From Lutimaribacter saemankumensis (GTDB taxonomy: Bacteria > Pseudomonadota > Alphaproteobacteria > Rhodobacterales > Rhodobacteraceae), in contig NZ_FNEB01000001.1 in assembly GCF_900100005.1 (NCBI RefSeq), forward strand, positions 868,001 through 932,000: a stretch of DNA of 64,000 nucleotides, given 5' to 3'. Below the pieces are notes generated by a model that had not been told where the DNA came from, made no database searches, and saw nothing but the letters and a program-made list of their open reading frames with translations. Shown here one piece after another: positions 1-7,871 of the stretch. Position 1 is the stretch's first letter. Every line of letters starts with the position of its first letter. A program made the translations under genes and the position numbers.

Positions 1-747
1 GCAGGCGGCGATCCTGTCTTCCATCTGGGCGCGCGATTGCGCGATCACACCTGCAGCATCGCGACGGTTTGCGAACATCCGTTCGATCGACCGGTGACGC
101 AGCCGAGCCTCTTCGGTGCATTTCGCGGCCAGAACGCCCAGCGCCCCTTCCAGAAGGGACCGTTGCACCGGCGCATCGCCCGCGATCCTTTCCCGCAACT
201 CGGGCGAGGCCGTGGGGCAGGCATTCAGCCAATAGGCGCGCAGATCCGTATCCGCGCGTTCTGCCCCCGCCTCCAGCAGGGCGACCGAAATCGCCGGATA
301 TGGCTTGCGGTCGAGGTAATAGGGCAACCCCACCAACATGGGTGTTACCACGGCGCTGCTTTCCGCCCTGGGCCGGCAGGCCAGCGCCGTCTTGCGTAAG
401 GCCAGTTGCGACAGGTCATAGGCGCTCAGTCCCTCAGCATCGCGCAGGTCGAGCGTTCTGCGAACCTCTGCCCGCCGCAGAAGCCAGTTCACCGCAAAGC
501 CATACCCGTTGGCCGCCGCGATCATCAGCGGCGTGCGCCCGTTGTCATCGGTCACTGTCAGAGACCCTGCCTCGTCGGACAGCCTGTGCAGCGCATCGGC
601 TTCCAGCCGCACCCAGATCTCGGACGTTCCGGCATCGGCCTCGCCCACCGAATACAGCCGCTCGGCGAAATCACGCAGCACGTCCGCGGCATCGGCAAAT
701 GCGCCCTGCCCCCAAATGGCCAGGGCCGCCGCTGCCAGCCAGCGCAT
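1..747 (-). CDS. Secreted ankyrin-repeat protein (C-terminus cut by window edge)
   Basis: The frame is open from the ATG at 747 to the window edge, giving 249 residues without a stop. The N-terminus MRWLAAAALAIWGQGAFADA reads as a Sec signal peptide with cleavage after AFA. One ankyrin-type repeat is recognisable around residues 67-92 (DDNGRTPLMIAAANGYGFAV), followed by a degenerate second repeat (DLRDAEGLSAYDLSQLAL). Its ATG shares one base with the TGA of the upstream dehydrogenase gene, so the two are translationally coupled. Periplasmic location is inferred from the signal peptide; a protein-protein interaction role is typical of ankyrin repeats, but the partner is unknown. The 3' end lies outside the window. 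Confidence 0.75.
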   Translation of the reverse strand, partial: MRWLAAAALAIWGQGAFADAADVLRDFAERLYSVGEADAGTSEIWVRLEADALHRLSDEAGSLTVTDDNGRTPLMIAAANGYGFAVNWLLRRAEVRRTLDLRDAEGLSAYDLSQLALRKTALACRPRAESSAVVTPMLVGLPYYLDRKPYPAISVALLEAGAERADTDLRAYWLNACPTASPELRERIAGDAPVQRSLLEGALGVLAAKCTEEARLRHRSIERMFANRRDAAGVIAQSRAQMEDRIAAC

Positions 748-2174
748 CAGATCCCCTTGGCGCGATAGCTGCTGGCCACCCGGTCAATCGCGACGATGAA
801 CCCCGCGGTGCGCAGGTCTGTGACGTCCTCGCGGCTGTGCCACATCTCGGACATCGACTGGTACGCCGTGCGCATCGTGTCATCGAGGCCCGAGCGCACC
901 AATTCCAGCTCGTCCGCGCCGCGCAGGTATTTCTGCTTGAAGTTCGGCGTCATCGACCATGCGTCGCCCAGATAGCGGTCGAGCCGTTCCAGCTCGTCGA
1001 CAACCAATTGGTGCCGCGCCTCTTCCTGGCGGCGCTGCAGACGGCCAAAGCGGATATGGCTGAGGTTCTTGACCCATTCGAAATAGCTGACGGTCACACC
1101 GCCGGCATTGGCATATAGATCGGGGATCACGATCGTGCCCTTTTCGCGCAGAATCTGGTCGGCACCCGCCGTGATGGGGCCGTTGGCGGCCTCGATGATC
1201 AACGGCGCCTTTATCCTGGCGGCGTTTTCCATCGAAATCACGCCTTCGAGCGCGGCAGGGATCAGGATGTCGCACTCTTGTTCGAGAACCACATTGCCTT
1301 CGGCGCTGTGCGTGGCATCGGGGAAACCGGTGACGCCACCATGCCGGTTGATCCAGCTGCGCACCTCTTCGACGTTGAGGCCCTTGGGATTGAACAACGC
1401 ACCATCGCGTTCGATGATCCCGGTGATCAGGGCGCCGTCCTCTTCGGACAGGAACTTTGCCGCGTGATAGCCGACATTGCCAAGACCCTGCACGATGATG
1501 CGCTTGCCCTCGAGCGAGCCTTCGAGCCCCGCGGTTTTCACGTCGTCGGGATGGCGGAAAAATTCACGCAGCGCGAATTGCACCCCGCGTCCGGTTGCCT
1601 CGACCCGGCCGGCGATCCCGCCCGCATTGGGCGGCTTGCCCGTCACACAGGCACGCGCGTTGATGTCGGTCGTGTTCATCCGCGCGTACTGGTCCGCGAT
1701 CCACGCCATCTCGCGTTCACCGGTGCCCATGTCGGGGGCCGGCACGTTCTGCGCCGGGTTGATCAGGTCGCGCTTGGCCAGTTCGTAGGTGAAGCGCCGG
1801 GTGATCTGTTCCAGCTCATGTTCCTCGAATTCCCGCGGATCGATGCACAACCCGCCCTTCGAGCCGCCGAACGGCGTCTCGACCAGCGCACATTTATAGG
1901 TCATCAGCGCGGCAAGCGCCTCGACCTCGTCCTGGTTGACCTCGGGCGCGTAGCGGATACCGCCCTTGACCGGCTCCATGTGTTCGGAATGCACGGACCG
2001 GTAACCGGTAAACGTACGGACCTGCCCGCGCAGGCGCACACCGAACCGCACGATATATGTCGCGTTGCAGACCCGTATCTTTTCTTCCAGTCCGGGCGGC
2101 AGGTCCATCAGCGCCACCGCGCGGTTAAACATCAGATCAACGCTTTCGCGAAAGCTTGGCTCGGCCTTGTTCAT
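747..2174 (-). CDS. gdhA: Glu/Leu/Phe/Val family dehydrogenase, probable glutamate dehydrogenase
   Basis: This 475-residue protein should catalyse reversible oxidative deamination of glutamate to 2-oxoglutarate and ammonia with NAD(P). It carries the family signature PFGGSKGGL around residues 100-108 with the catalytic lysine, the substrate-domain motif PAPDMGTGEREMAW, the Rossmann motif GLGNVGYHAAKFL, and the late motifs CDILIPAALEGVI and EAANGPITAGAD. The length fits the hexameric class of roughly 420-480 residues. The start at 2174 is preceded by a strong GGAGGA ribosome site. The substrate could be leucine or another amino acid, but the glycine-rich lysine segment favours glutamate. The ankyrin gene downstream overlaps its stop codon by one base. 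Confidence 0.88.
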   Translation of the reverse strand: MNKAEPSFRESVDLMFNRAVALMDLPPGLEEKIRVCNATYIVRFGVRLRGQVRTFTGYRSVHSEHMEPVKGGIRYAPEVNQDEVEALAALMTYKCALVETPFGGSKGGLCIDPREFEEHELEQITRRFTYELAKRDLINPAQNVPAPDMGTGEREMAWIADQYARMNTTDINARACVTGKPPNAGGIAGRVEATGRGVQFALREFFRHPDDVKTAGLEGSLEGKRIIVQGLGNVGYHAAKFLSEEDGALITGIIERDGALFNPKGLNVEEVRSWINRHGGVTGFPDATHSAEGNVVLEQECDILIPAALEGVISMENAARIKAPLIIEAANGPITAGADQILREKGTIVIPDLYANAGGVTVSYFEWVKNLSHIRFGRLQRRQEEARHQLVVDELERLDRYLGDAWSMTPNFKQKYLRGADELELVRSGLDDTMRTAYQSMSEMWHSREDVTDLRTAGFIVAIDRVASSYRAKGI

Positions 2175-2498
2175 TTGGTCCTCCTCCCGGTCAATCGGTA
2201 CTAATCCGCCGTGACGCTTTGTGCGTTCTTGACATGCGGCCCTTTGCCGTCAGCTTAACGGCTATGGCACAAACGTCCATTTTTTCGGTCGAAGATGGAA
2301 ACCGATTGTGCATCCGTTTCCACCCAAGCACAGGTTGAAGCAGGAAAAAAGGCATTCGCGCGACTGCAGCGACAATGCTCGAATCTCGCCACATTTTACG
2401 CCCCAATTCAGCCACAACTCCTATCCATAGGCTAAGGCCTACCGGCAGGAATCCGCTCGGAGTCCGATTCGGTGATGTGGTCTAGAGAGGTACTTGAA
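2175..2498. other. Divergent intergenic region with an inverted repeat
   Basis: This 324-base gap separates the dehydrogenase (leftward) from the pilus-type operon (rightward) and must hold promoters for both. An inverted repeat TGGAAAC (2296-2302) and GTTTCCA (2316-2322), with a 13-base spacer, lies near the middle and could bind a regulator. A TTGACA hexamer occurs at about 2228 on the plus strand without a convincing -10 element. No credible protein-coding frame is seen. The 3' part just before the next gene has a GAGAGG ribosome site at 2485-2490. Confidence 0.35.
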
Positions 2499-3953
2499 AT
2501 GGCAAACGGACACGTAGTGATGGGCCTCGGCTCGGCTGAAAAGCGCCGTTCCACCCGTGACGCCATGCAATTCATTTGGCGTTTCAGCCGCGATGAAAGC
2601 GGAATTATCACCGCGCAAAACATCTTGATGGTGATGATGTTCCTCATGCTTGGGGGGCTTGGCGTCGACATGATGCGCCACGAGATGGTGCGAACCCAGC
2701 TTCAGTCCACGCTTGACCGCGCGGTTCTGGCTGCGGCCGACCTCGATCAGACACTGGAACCGGAGGCTGTGGTGGCGGACTACTTCGCCAAATCGGGCAT
2801 GGGTGACTACCTTAGCAGCGTGCAAACGTCCGAGGGTTTGGGTTTTCGAAACGTCTACGCTGAGGCGGAGATCGAACTCAAAACCACACTGATGCACCTA
2901 GCAGGCATAAAAACGCTTACGGCACCAGCGGCTGGTGCAGCAGAGGAGCGTATTCCGAATGTTGAGATTTCCATGGTTCTCGACGTGTCAGGTTCGATGG
3001 GGCCTGCGGGCAGCTCGAAAATGGAAAGCATGAAGAATGCCGCGAAGACATTCGTGAGGACCGTTTTGGGCGATTCATACGGGGAACGCGGTGACGATGT
3101 GTCCATTTCTCTCATTCCATATTCTGAGCATGTAAATATCGGAAAAGACCTCTTTGAGCTGCTCGATACCAAGAAGCACCACAAGCACGGTTTCTCGTAT
3201 TGCGTGGAGATACCTGACGGGCACATGGAGCAGACTTGGCTGAACCAGGGTCACCAGTTCGAACAAGTTCAACATTATCAATGGAACTATCACGGTGATC
3301 GCTTCGATACTTCCAACACTGTTTGCCCGCGGGATAGCTGGGCAGAGGTAACGACATTTAGCCGAGATCCCGAACAACTGATAAATCAAATCGACCAGTT
3401 TACTGGTCGAGCCGGTACTTCGATTTTTCTGGGCATGAAGTGGGGTGTCGCCTTGCTCGACCCAGATTCGAATAACCTAGTTAAAGGCATGATCGCCAAG
3501 GCTCAGGCAGATTCCGCTTTCGCTGCACGTCCAGCGTCTTTCGAGGACGAAAACACTCTGAAGATCGTTATCCTCATGACCGATGGCGAAAACCAGTCGT
3601 CTTATCGAATTGCCCCTTGGTACTACAAGAACGAAAGCCACTATGTTCATTGGAACAACAACAACTTCTGGGGCTACCTCTACACGAAGGTGAAAAAACA
3701 CTACAACAACTGGTACTTGAAGTACTATGAGCCGGCAACAGGCGACCGACTGACCGCTGACACTTGTAACATCGCAAACGAACGCGGCATCCAAGTCTAT
3801 ACTATCGCCTTCGAGGTCAGCGGCCACGGCGCCGACGTCATGCGCGACTGCGCATCCTCACCCAGCCACTTCATCGAAGCCAACGGCGACACTATCGAAG
3901 ATGACTTCAAGTCGATTGGCTTGCAGATCAATAAGCTGAGGCTCACACAATGA
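2499..3953 (+). CDS. TadG-like pilus-associated protein with von Willebrand factor A domain
   Basis: The product of 484 residues has a TadE/TadG-type N-terminus (positively charged stretch, then a hydrophobic helix at about residues 40-57) and a vWA domain with an intact MIDAS motif DVSGSMG at 162-168 and the second strand VILMTDGEN at 357-365. Such proteins are membrane-anchored and accompany Flp/Tad pilus systems. A 50-residue insertion after the TDGEN strand is unusually rich in Trp, Tyr, His and Asn. I chose the ATG at 2499 because GAGAGG sits 8 bases upstream; a GTG at 2472 is in frame but lacks this. Base composition is visibly more AT-rich than in neighbours. The stop overlaps the next start (ATGA). 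Confidence 0.75.
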   Translation: MANGHVVMGLGSAEKRRSTRDAMQFIWRFSRDESGIITAQNILMVMMFLMLGGLGVDMMRHEMVRTQLQSTLDRAVLAAADLDQTLEPEAVVADYFAKSGMGDYLSSVQTSEGLGFRNVYAEAEIELKTTLMHLAGIKTLTAPAAGAAEERIPNVEISMVLDVSGSMGPAGSSKMESMKNAAKTFVRTVLGDSYGERGDDVSISLIPYSEHVNIGKDLFELLDTKKHHKHGFSYCVEIPDGHMEQTWLNQGHQFEQVQHYQWNYHGDRFDTSNTVCPRDSWAEVTTFSRDPEQLINQIDQFTGRAGTSIFLGMKWGVALLDPDSNNLVKGMIAKAQADSAFAARPASFEDENTLKIVILMTDGENQSSYRIAPWYYKNESHYVHWNNNNFWGYLYTKVKKHYNNWYLKYYEPATGDRLTADTCNIANERGIQVYTIAFEVSGHGADVMRDCASSPSHFIEANGDTIEDDFKSIGLQINKLRLTQ

Positions 3954-4486
3954 CACGGCCAGCAATCAACCGCCTGATCCGGTTTCACCGGGACGAGGGC
4001 GGAAACTCGACGATCGAATTCGTCATCTGGTTTCCGCTCTACATCTTCCTGCTGCTTGCCGCGGTCGAGATGTCGATCATCTCGGTGCGCCAGACCACGC
4101 TGGAGCGCGCGGTGGACCTGACCGTCCGTGACATCCGGCTTGGCACGGGCACCGCACCGCAGCATGACGAGATCAAGGATCTGATCTGCGACCGGGCCGT
4201 CATGGTCCCGGACTGCAAGAACAACCTCAAACTCGAAATGATTTCGGTCGATCCGGAAAACTTCGTGCCGCCGCCCGTCGTGCCCGACTGCACCGACCAG
4301 TCCGAAGAAGTGCGTCCGGTCCGCAATTTCGTGCATGGCGCCAGCAACGAACTGATGATCCTGCGCGCCTGCGCCAAGTTCAAGCCCTACTATCCGCTTA
4401 GTGGGATCGGCAAGGAACTCACCAAGGACAATGCAGGCTATGCCGCGGTCACGACCACGACGGCCTTCGTCCAGGAACCGAGGTAA
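3950..4486 (+). CDS. TadE-like pseudopilin
   Basis: This 178-residue protein begins with a short basic segment, then GGNSTIEFVIWFPLY and a long hydrophobic stretch (about residues 24-45). That is the TadE pattern: a glycine, a glutamate about five residues later and an N-terminal membrane helix followed by a periplasmic domain. TadE-family minor pilins are thought to be processed by a TadV-type prepilin peptidase and to help assemble Tad/Flp pili. The start overlaps the vWA gene by four bases, and a related gene follows after five bases, so the three form an operon. None of the ATPase or secretin genes of a Tad locus are present in the window. Confidence 0.7.
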   Translation: MTRPAINRLIRFHRDEGGNSTIEFVIWFPLYIFLLLAAVEMSIISVRQTTLERAVDLTVRDIRLGTGTAPQHDEIKDLICDRAVMVPDCKNNLKLEMISVDPENFVPPPVVPDCTDQSEEVRPVRNFVHGASNELMILRACAKFKPYYPLSGIGKELTKDNAGYAAVTTTTAFVQEPR

Positions 4487-4491
4487 CGATC

Positions 4492-5049
4492 ATGTTGCTT
4501 ACTCGACTTAAAACAGCCCTGCGCAACTTCCGCGACGATACCCGTGGCACCGTCACGGTCGAAGCGGTGATCGGCGCGCCCCTGATGTTCTGGCTGACCA
4601 TGGTAGGCTACGCCTATTTCGACGGCTATCGCCAGGCCAGCCTGAACGTGAAGGCCGCCTACACAATCGGTGACCTGCTGTCGCGCGAAACCAACTACGT
4701 GACCGAAGACTACCTGTCCTCGGCCCACCAGTTGTTCGATCTCATGACGCGGTCGCGTTCGGCGTCCAAGCTACGCGTTACCGTGGTTCGCTGGAATGAA
4801 GACCAGGGAGAATTCCAGATGGACTGGTCCAAGACCAAGGGCGGCGTGCCGGAACTGACCAACACCGAAGTCAAGAATATGGCAACCAAACTGCCAAACG
4901 TACTGGACACGGAACGCCTGATCGTCGTCGAAACCTGGGCGCGGTTCTATCCGCCCTTCAACGTGGGCATCGACGAACAGGATCTCTACAACTTCGTGTT
5001 CACGCGGCCCCGTTTCGCGCCGCAGCTTGTCTGGAAGGACAGCGCCTAA
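4492..5049 (+). CDS. TadE/TadG-like pseudopilin
   Basis: This is the third gene of the pilus-type operon, 185 residues. It opens with a charged segment and then GTVTVEAVIGAPLMFWLTM, again a TadE-type glycine/glutamate plus membrane helix at about residues 20-45. The rest is a hydrophilic, presumably periplasmic domain without a family I can name. It probably acts with the two upstream products as a minor pilin or assembly subunit. Its TAA stop overlaps the stop codon of the convergent small membrane-protein gene (5046-5519), so no terminator separates them. Confidence 0.68.
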   Translation: MLLTRLKTALRNFRDDTRGTVTVEAVIGAPLMFWLTMVGYAYFDGYRQASLNVKAAYTIGDLLSRETNYVTEDYLSSAHQLFDLMTRSRSASKLRVTVVRWNEDQGEFQMDWSKTKGGVPELTNTEVKNMATKLPNVLDTERLIVVETWARFYPPFNVGIDEQDLYNFVFTRPRFAPQLVWKDSA

Positions 5050-5519
5050 GCGCGATCGGAAAGCAACGTCTGGATCGCTTCGGCCATCGCCTTGGTCTGA
5101 TGGCCGGGCGTGACGCCCCCGACACCGACACGGCGCCCCCAGCGCCACCAAAGCCCCGGCATCCATGCGCGGGGCTTTGCCTTTTTCAGAACCAGAACAA
5201 AGCCTTTGGACGGCTTGAAGGCAAAGGCGCCGCGCTCGATGCCTTCGATCTCGTCGGCATCCGCCAGCACCACACCGTTGCCGTCGCGCAACCCGTCCCG
5301 CGTCAGCACCAGCCCGACGGCGGTGGCCGCGTGCATGCGGACACCCAGCACGAGCGACAGAAAGCCAAGCGCGACAAGCACCACCCGCCAGATCGCATCG
5401 ACCTGCGCGCCCGCGACGCCCATCCACAGCAGCAGCACTCCCAGCGTCGCGATCACGCTCAGCCCGATCCAGCGCAGCAGCGCAGACGGCTCGACCCGTG
5501 CCAGAACCTCGTTTTGCAT
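5046..5519 (-). CDS. Small two-helix membrane protein of unknown function
   Basis: The 157-residue product has two closely spaced hydrophobic helices in its first half (about residues 17-35 and 45-62) and a soluble C-terminal half with the segment GVVLADADEIEGIERGAFAF. That layout, two helices followed by a small beta-rich domain, resembles bacterial PH-like membrane proteins, but the resemblance is weak. I see no catalytic motif. It is transcribed toward the pseudopilin operon and divergently from the Fe-S protein at 5595. The start ATG at 5519 is chosen because the preceding 75 bases are a clean divergent gap; a much longer upstream open frame is only the antisense of the Fe-S gene. Confidence 0.6.
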   Translation of the reverse strand: MQNEVLARVEPSALLRWIGLSVIATLGVLLLWMGVAGAQVDAIWRVVLVALGFLSLVLGVRMHAATAVGLVLTRDGLRDGNGVVLADADEIEGIERGAFAFKPSKGFVLVLKKAKPRAWMPGLWWRWGRRVGVGGVTPGHQTKAMAEAIQTLLSDRA

Positions 5520-5594
5520 CCGCCATCCTCCCGGTTTGCCCCCCTTTGCCACCGCGCGATGGACAAGGCAACGGTCCTCGCCTAGCGTCCCGCC

Positions 5595-6767
5595 ATGACA
5601 TGGCCGAAGAACAGCTATTCGCGACAGCCCGGCGATGCCGAGGCCGGCATCGTGACGACCGATGACTTCGCCCCGTTCCATCAGCGCGACGACATCTTTA
5701 CCCGCGCCTTCTGGGACGACGGCATACGCAGCGCCAAAACGGATGCCTTCTTCGCCTCTTACCGGATGGAGGCCGCGCCACGCCGTGGCGATGGTTTCCA
5801 GCAGCGCGACTTCGCCCTGCGCAACGCGGCGTGGCTGATTTCGGACATCGTGTCCGAACGCAGCGCCGACAAGGGCCTGCGCGAAGGGTTCCAGGCCCCG
5901 ATCCAGCCCGACACCCCCGTCGCGCCCGACCCCGTTCCGGTGGACGACACAGGCAGAATGTCCACCGAGATCAAACGCATCGCGCGCTTCTTTGGCGCGG
6001 ATCTGTGCGGCATCACGGGCATCGACCCGCGCTGGCAATATGCAGCCCGCGTCGACACCCGCGACATGTCCGACGCCCCGAACGATCTGCCCCCGGGTAT
6101 CACCCATGTGATCGTATTGGGCCACCAGATGGAAGAAAGCTTGGTCGCGACCTACCCTTCGGCGCTGGCAGGGGCCGCGACGGGCCGGGAATACAGCCAC
6201 GAAGCGGCGGTTTCGATGCAAATGGCCGCCTATATCCGCAACCTGGGTTACGAGGCCGTTGCCTCGATGAACGACACCGGACTGGTGATCCCCTACGCGC
6301 TCAAGGCCGGGCTTGGCGAATACGCCCGCAACCAGATGGTCATCACCCCGCAATTCGGCCCGCGCCTGCGATTTTCCAAGATCTACACCAACCTGCCACT
6401 GACCCATGACACCCCGAAACAACTGGGCGTGGCGGCCTTTTGCAGCATCTGCACGAAATGCGCCGACGCCTGTCCGGTCAAGGCCCTGCCCTATGGTCCG
6501 CCCTCGACCGACAGGCCCAACCGTTCGGCAATACAAGGTGTGCGCAAATGGACGTCGGATGCAGAGAAATGCTTTGGCTTCTGGGCAAAGCTGGCATCGG
6601 ACTGCGCGATCTGCATGCGGGTCTGCCCGTTCAACCGCGATTTCACGAAACGCAGGCACCGGCTGTGGCTGCGCCTTGCACTGTCGCCCATGCGCAAGCT
6701 GGCGCTCTGGCTTGACCGTGGGCGCGGCAAGCGCGTCAAACCGGGCGACTGGTGGTCGGACGCGTAA
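5595..6767 (+). CDS. Reductive-dehalogenase-like corrinoid/Fe-S protein, cytoplasmic
   Basis: The 390-residue product has two ferredoxin-type clusters: C283-x2-C286-x2-C289-x3-C293-P and C326-x10-C337-x2-C340-x3-C344-P. The second, with a long first spacer starting KCFGFW, is the arrangement of reductive dehalogenases (RdhA), as are the preceding segments AGLGEYARNQ and ITPQFGPRLR ending in TNLPL. QueG, the other relative, has a different second cluster and C-terminal repeats. No Tat or Sec signal and no RdhB anchor gene are present, so it should be soluble in the cytoplasm, like the catabolic-type RdhA proteins of aerobes. Family members use cobalamin to remove halogens, but the true substrate here is unknown. 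It stands alone. Confidence 0.72.
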   Translation: MTWPKNSYSRQPGDAEAGIVTTDDFAPFHQRDDIFTRAFWDDGIRSAKTDAFFASYRMEAAPRRGDGFQQRDFALRNAAWLISDIVSERSADKGLREGFQAPIQPDTPVAPDPVPVDDTGRMSTEIKRIARFFGADLCGITGIDPRWQYAARVDTRDMSDAPNDLPPGITHVIVLGHQMEESLVATYPSALAGAATGREYSHEAAVSMQMAAYIRNLGYEAVASMNDTGLVIPYALKAGLGEYARNQMVITPQFGPRLRFSKIYTNLPLTHDTPKQLGVAAFCSICTKCADACPVKALPYGPPSTDRPNRSAIQGVRKWTSDAEKCFGFWAKLASDCAICMRVCPFNRDFTKRRHRLWLRLALSPMRKLALWLDRGRGKRVKPGDWWSDA

Positions 6768-6773
6768 CGCCGT

Positions 6774-7361
6774 TCAGGCGGCCACGGCCTTGCGAACCAT
6801 GTCCCAATAGATCGTTTCCACCTCGGTGACGCTCAGTCGGCCAGCCTCGCGATACCAGGTGGTGACCCCTGTCAGCATGGCGATAACCGCCAGTGTCGCG
6901 ATCTTGGTGTCGGCCACATCGAACTGGCCCGCCGCCACACCATCGCGCAAAATCCCCTCCAACTCGTCTTCATAGCTGCGCCGCAACCCTTCGATCACCG
7001 CGAAGTTTTCGGGGCTGAGATTGCGCAATTCCATGTAGGACACGAACACCGCATCGGGCCGTGCCAGATGGAACCGGATATGAAAGCGCGTGAACTCTTC
7101 GAGGCGCGAAACCGCGTCCCCACCCGCACCCCGCGCGGCGCGTTCGGCCAAAAGGGCATCCATATGCCCGCGCATCAGGTCGAACAAAAGCGATTGCTTG
7201 TCCGGCGTGTAGTTGTAAAGAGCGCCCGCCTGCACCCCGACTTCGGCCGCGATCTGGCGCATCGACACGGCCGCGAACCCCTGGCGCGCAAACAGCCGCA
7301 GCGCCGCTTCCTGCACGCGGGGGCCGGTGGTTTCGGAATGGGAACCTGCGGTACGAGCCAT
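6774..7361 (-). CDS. TetR/AcrR family transcriptional regulator
   Basis: The 195-residue length and the N-terminal helix-turn-helix are typical of TetR repressors: LRLFARQGFAAVSMRQIAAE followed by VGVQAGALYNYTPDKQSLL (about residues 19-57). The C-terminal ligand/dimer domain resembles fatty-acyl-responsive members, but no ligand can be read from it. I chose the ATG at 7361; a palindrome lies 15 bases upstream (7376-7391) and is a likely autoregulatory operator. The gene is convergent with the Fe-S protein (six bases apart) and divergent from a small lipoprotein, which is the obvious candidate target besides the regulator itself. Confidence 0.85.
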   Translation of the reverse strand: MARTAGSHSETTGPRVQEAALRLFARQGFAAVSMRQIAAEVGVQAGALYNYTPDKQSLLFDLMRGHMDALLAERAARGAGGDAVSRLEEFTRFHIRFHLARPDAVFVSYMELRNLSPENFAVIEGLRRSYEDELEGILRDGVAAGQFDVADTKIATLAVIAMLTGVTTWYREAGRLSVTEVETIYWDMVRKAVAA

Positions 7362-7375
7362 GCCATCCTGTTTAA

Positions 7376-7391
7376 CTGAACATCCGTTCAG
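7376..7391. promoter_or_regulatory. Palindromic TetR-type operator
   Basis: The site CTGAAC-ATCC-GTTCAG is a perfect six-base inverted repeat with a four-base spacer. It sits directly upstream of the TetR start codon and between this gene and the divergent lipoprotein gene. TGAAC-N4-GTTCA half-sites are common among TetR-family operators. Binding by the neighbouring TetR is an inference. Confidence 0.55.
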
Positions 7392-7462
7392 AAAAAAGCC
7401 CCGGCTTGCCTTGAACCCGCGCAAAGGGCATGAGGGTGACATAAACCTGCAAGAGGTCCAGT

Positions 7463-7762
7463 TTGACCAGTCCGCGCCGCATCCTTCCGTTTGTTCTTGC
7501 CGCCAGCGTGTCCGCAACGGCCTGCGCCCGTTTTCCCGAACTCGATGCGCGTACGGCCGATATCGACCCGCAGACGCCCTACCCCGCGCTTGTGCCTCTC
7601 GATCCGCTGCTGGCACGGGTCGCGGACGACCAGATCACCGAAGACACCGAAGCTTCGATCGAAGCACGCGTTGCCGCGTTGCGCGCCCGCGCGAAAGCCA
7701 TGCGCAGCGATGTTATCGACGACGAGACACGCACACGCATGTCCGGGGGTGTGGCCCGCTGA
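7463..7762 (+). CDS. Small predicted lipoprotein of unknown function
   Basis: The 99-residue product starts with a lipoprotein signal peptide (ILPFVLAASVSATAC, with the lipid-accepting cysteine at about residue 21). The remainder is short, acidic and without a recognisable domain. No ATG is available; the TTG at 7463 is chosen because AAGAGG lies seven bases upstream and because it places the signal peptide at the very N-terminus. It is divergent from the TetR gene and may be under its control. It lies about 110 bases upstream of hom, and co-transcription with hom is possible. Confidence 0.55.
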   Translation: MTSPRRILPFVLAASVSATACARFPELDARTADIDPQTPYPALVPLDPLLARVADDQITEDTEASIEARVAALRARAKAMRSDVIDDETRTRMSGGVAR

Positions 7763-7871
7763 CCGCGCCCGTTGATGCCTGCGGCGGAAAAAGCCAATTG
7801 CCGCGTTGCATGGCCCCCGCAATCCCGATACATCGCCCCTGATCCATGGAAACAAGCCGACGGAGACCCCG

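Noticed and set aside
2156-2338. A 60-codon plus-strand frame before the pilus-type operon
   Set aside because: No ribosome site, no motif, and it overlaps the dehydrogenase start region.
5046-6659. A long minus-strand open frame across the Fe-S gene
   Set aside because: Only its downstream end (5046-5519) has a sensible protein; the rest is antisense to the well-supported RdhA-like gene and has no family features.
5595-6767. Epoxyqueuosine reductase QueG
   Set aside because: The second Fe-S cluster has the RdhA spacing and the TNLPL segment, and the QueG HEAT-like C-terminus is missing.
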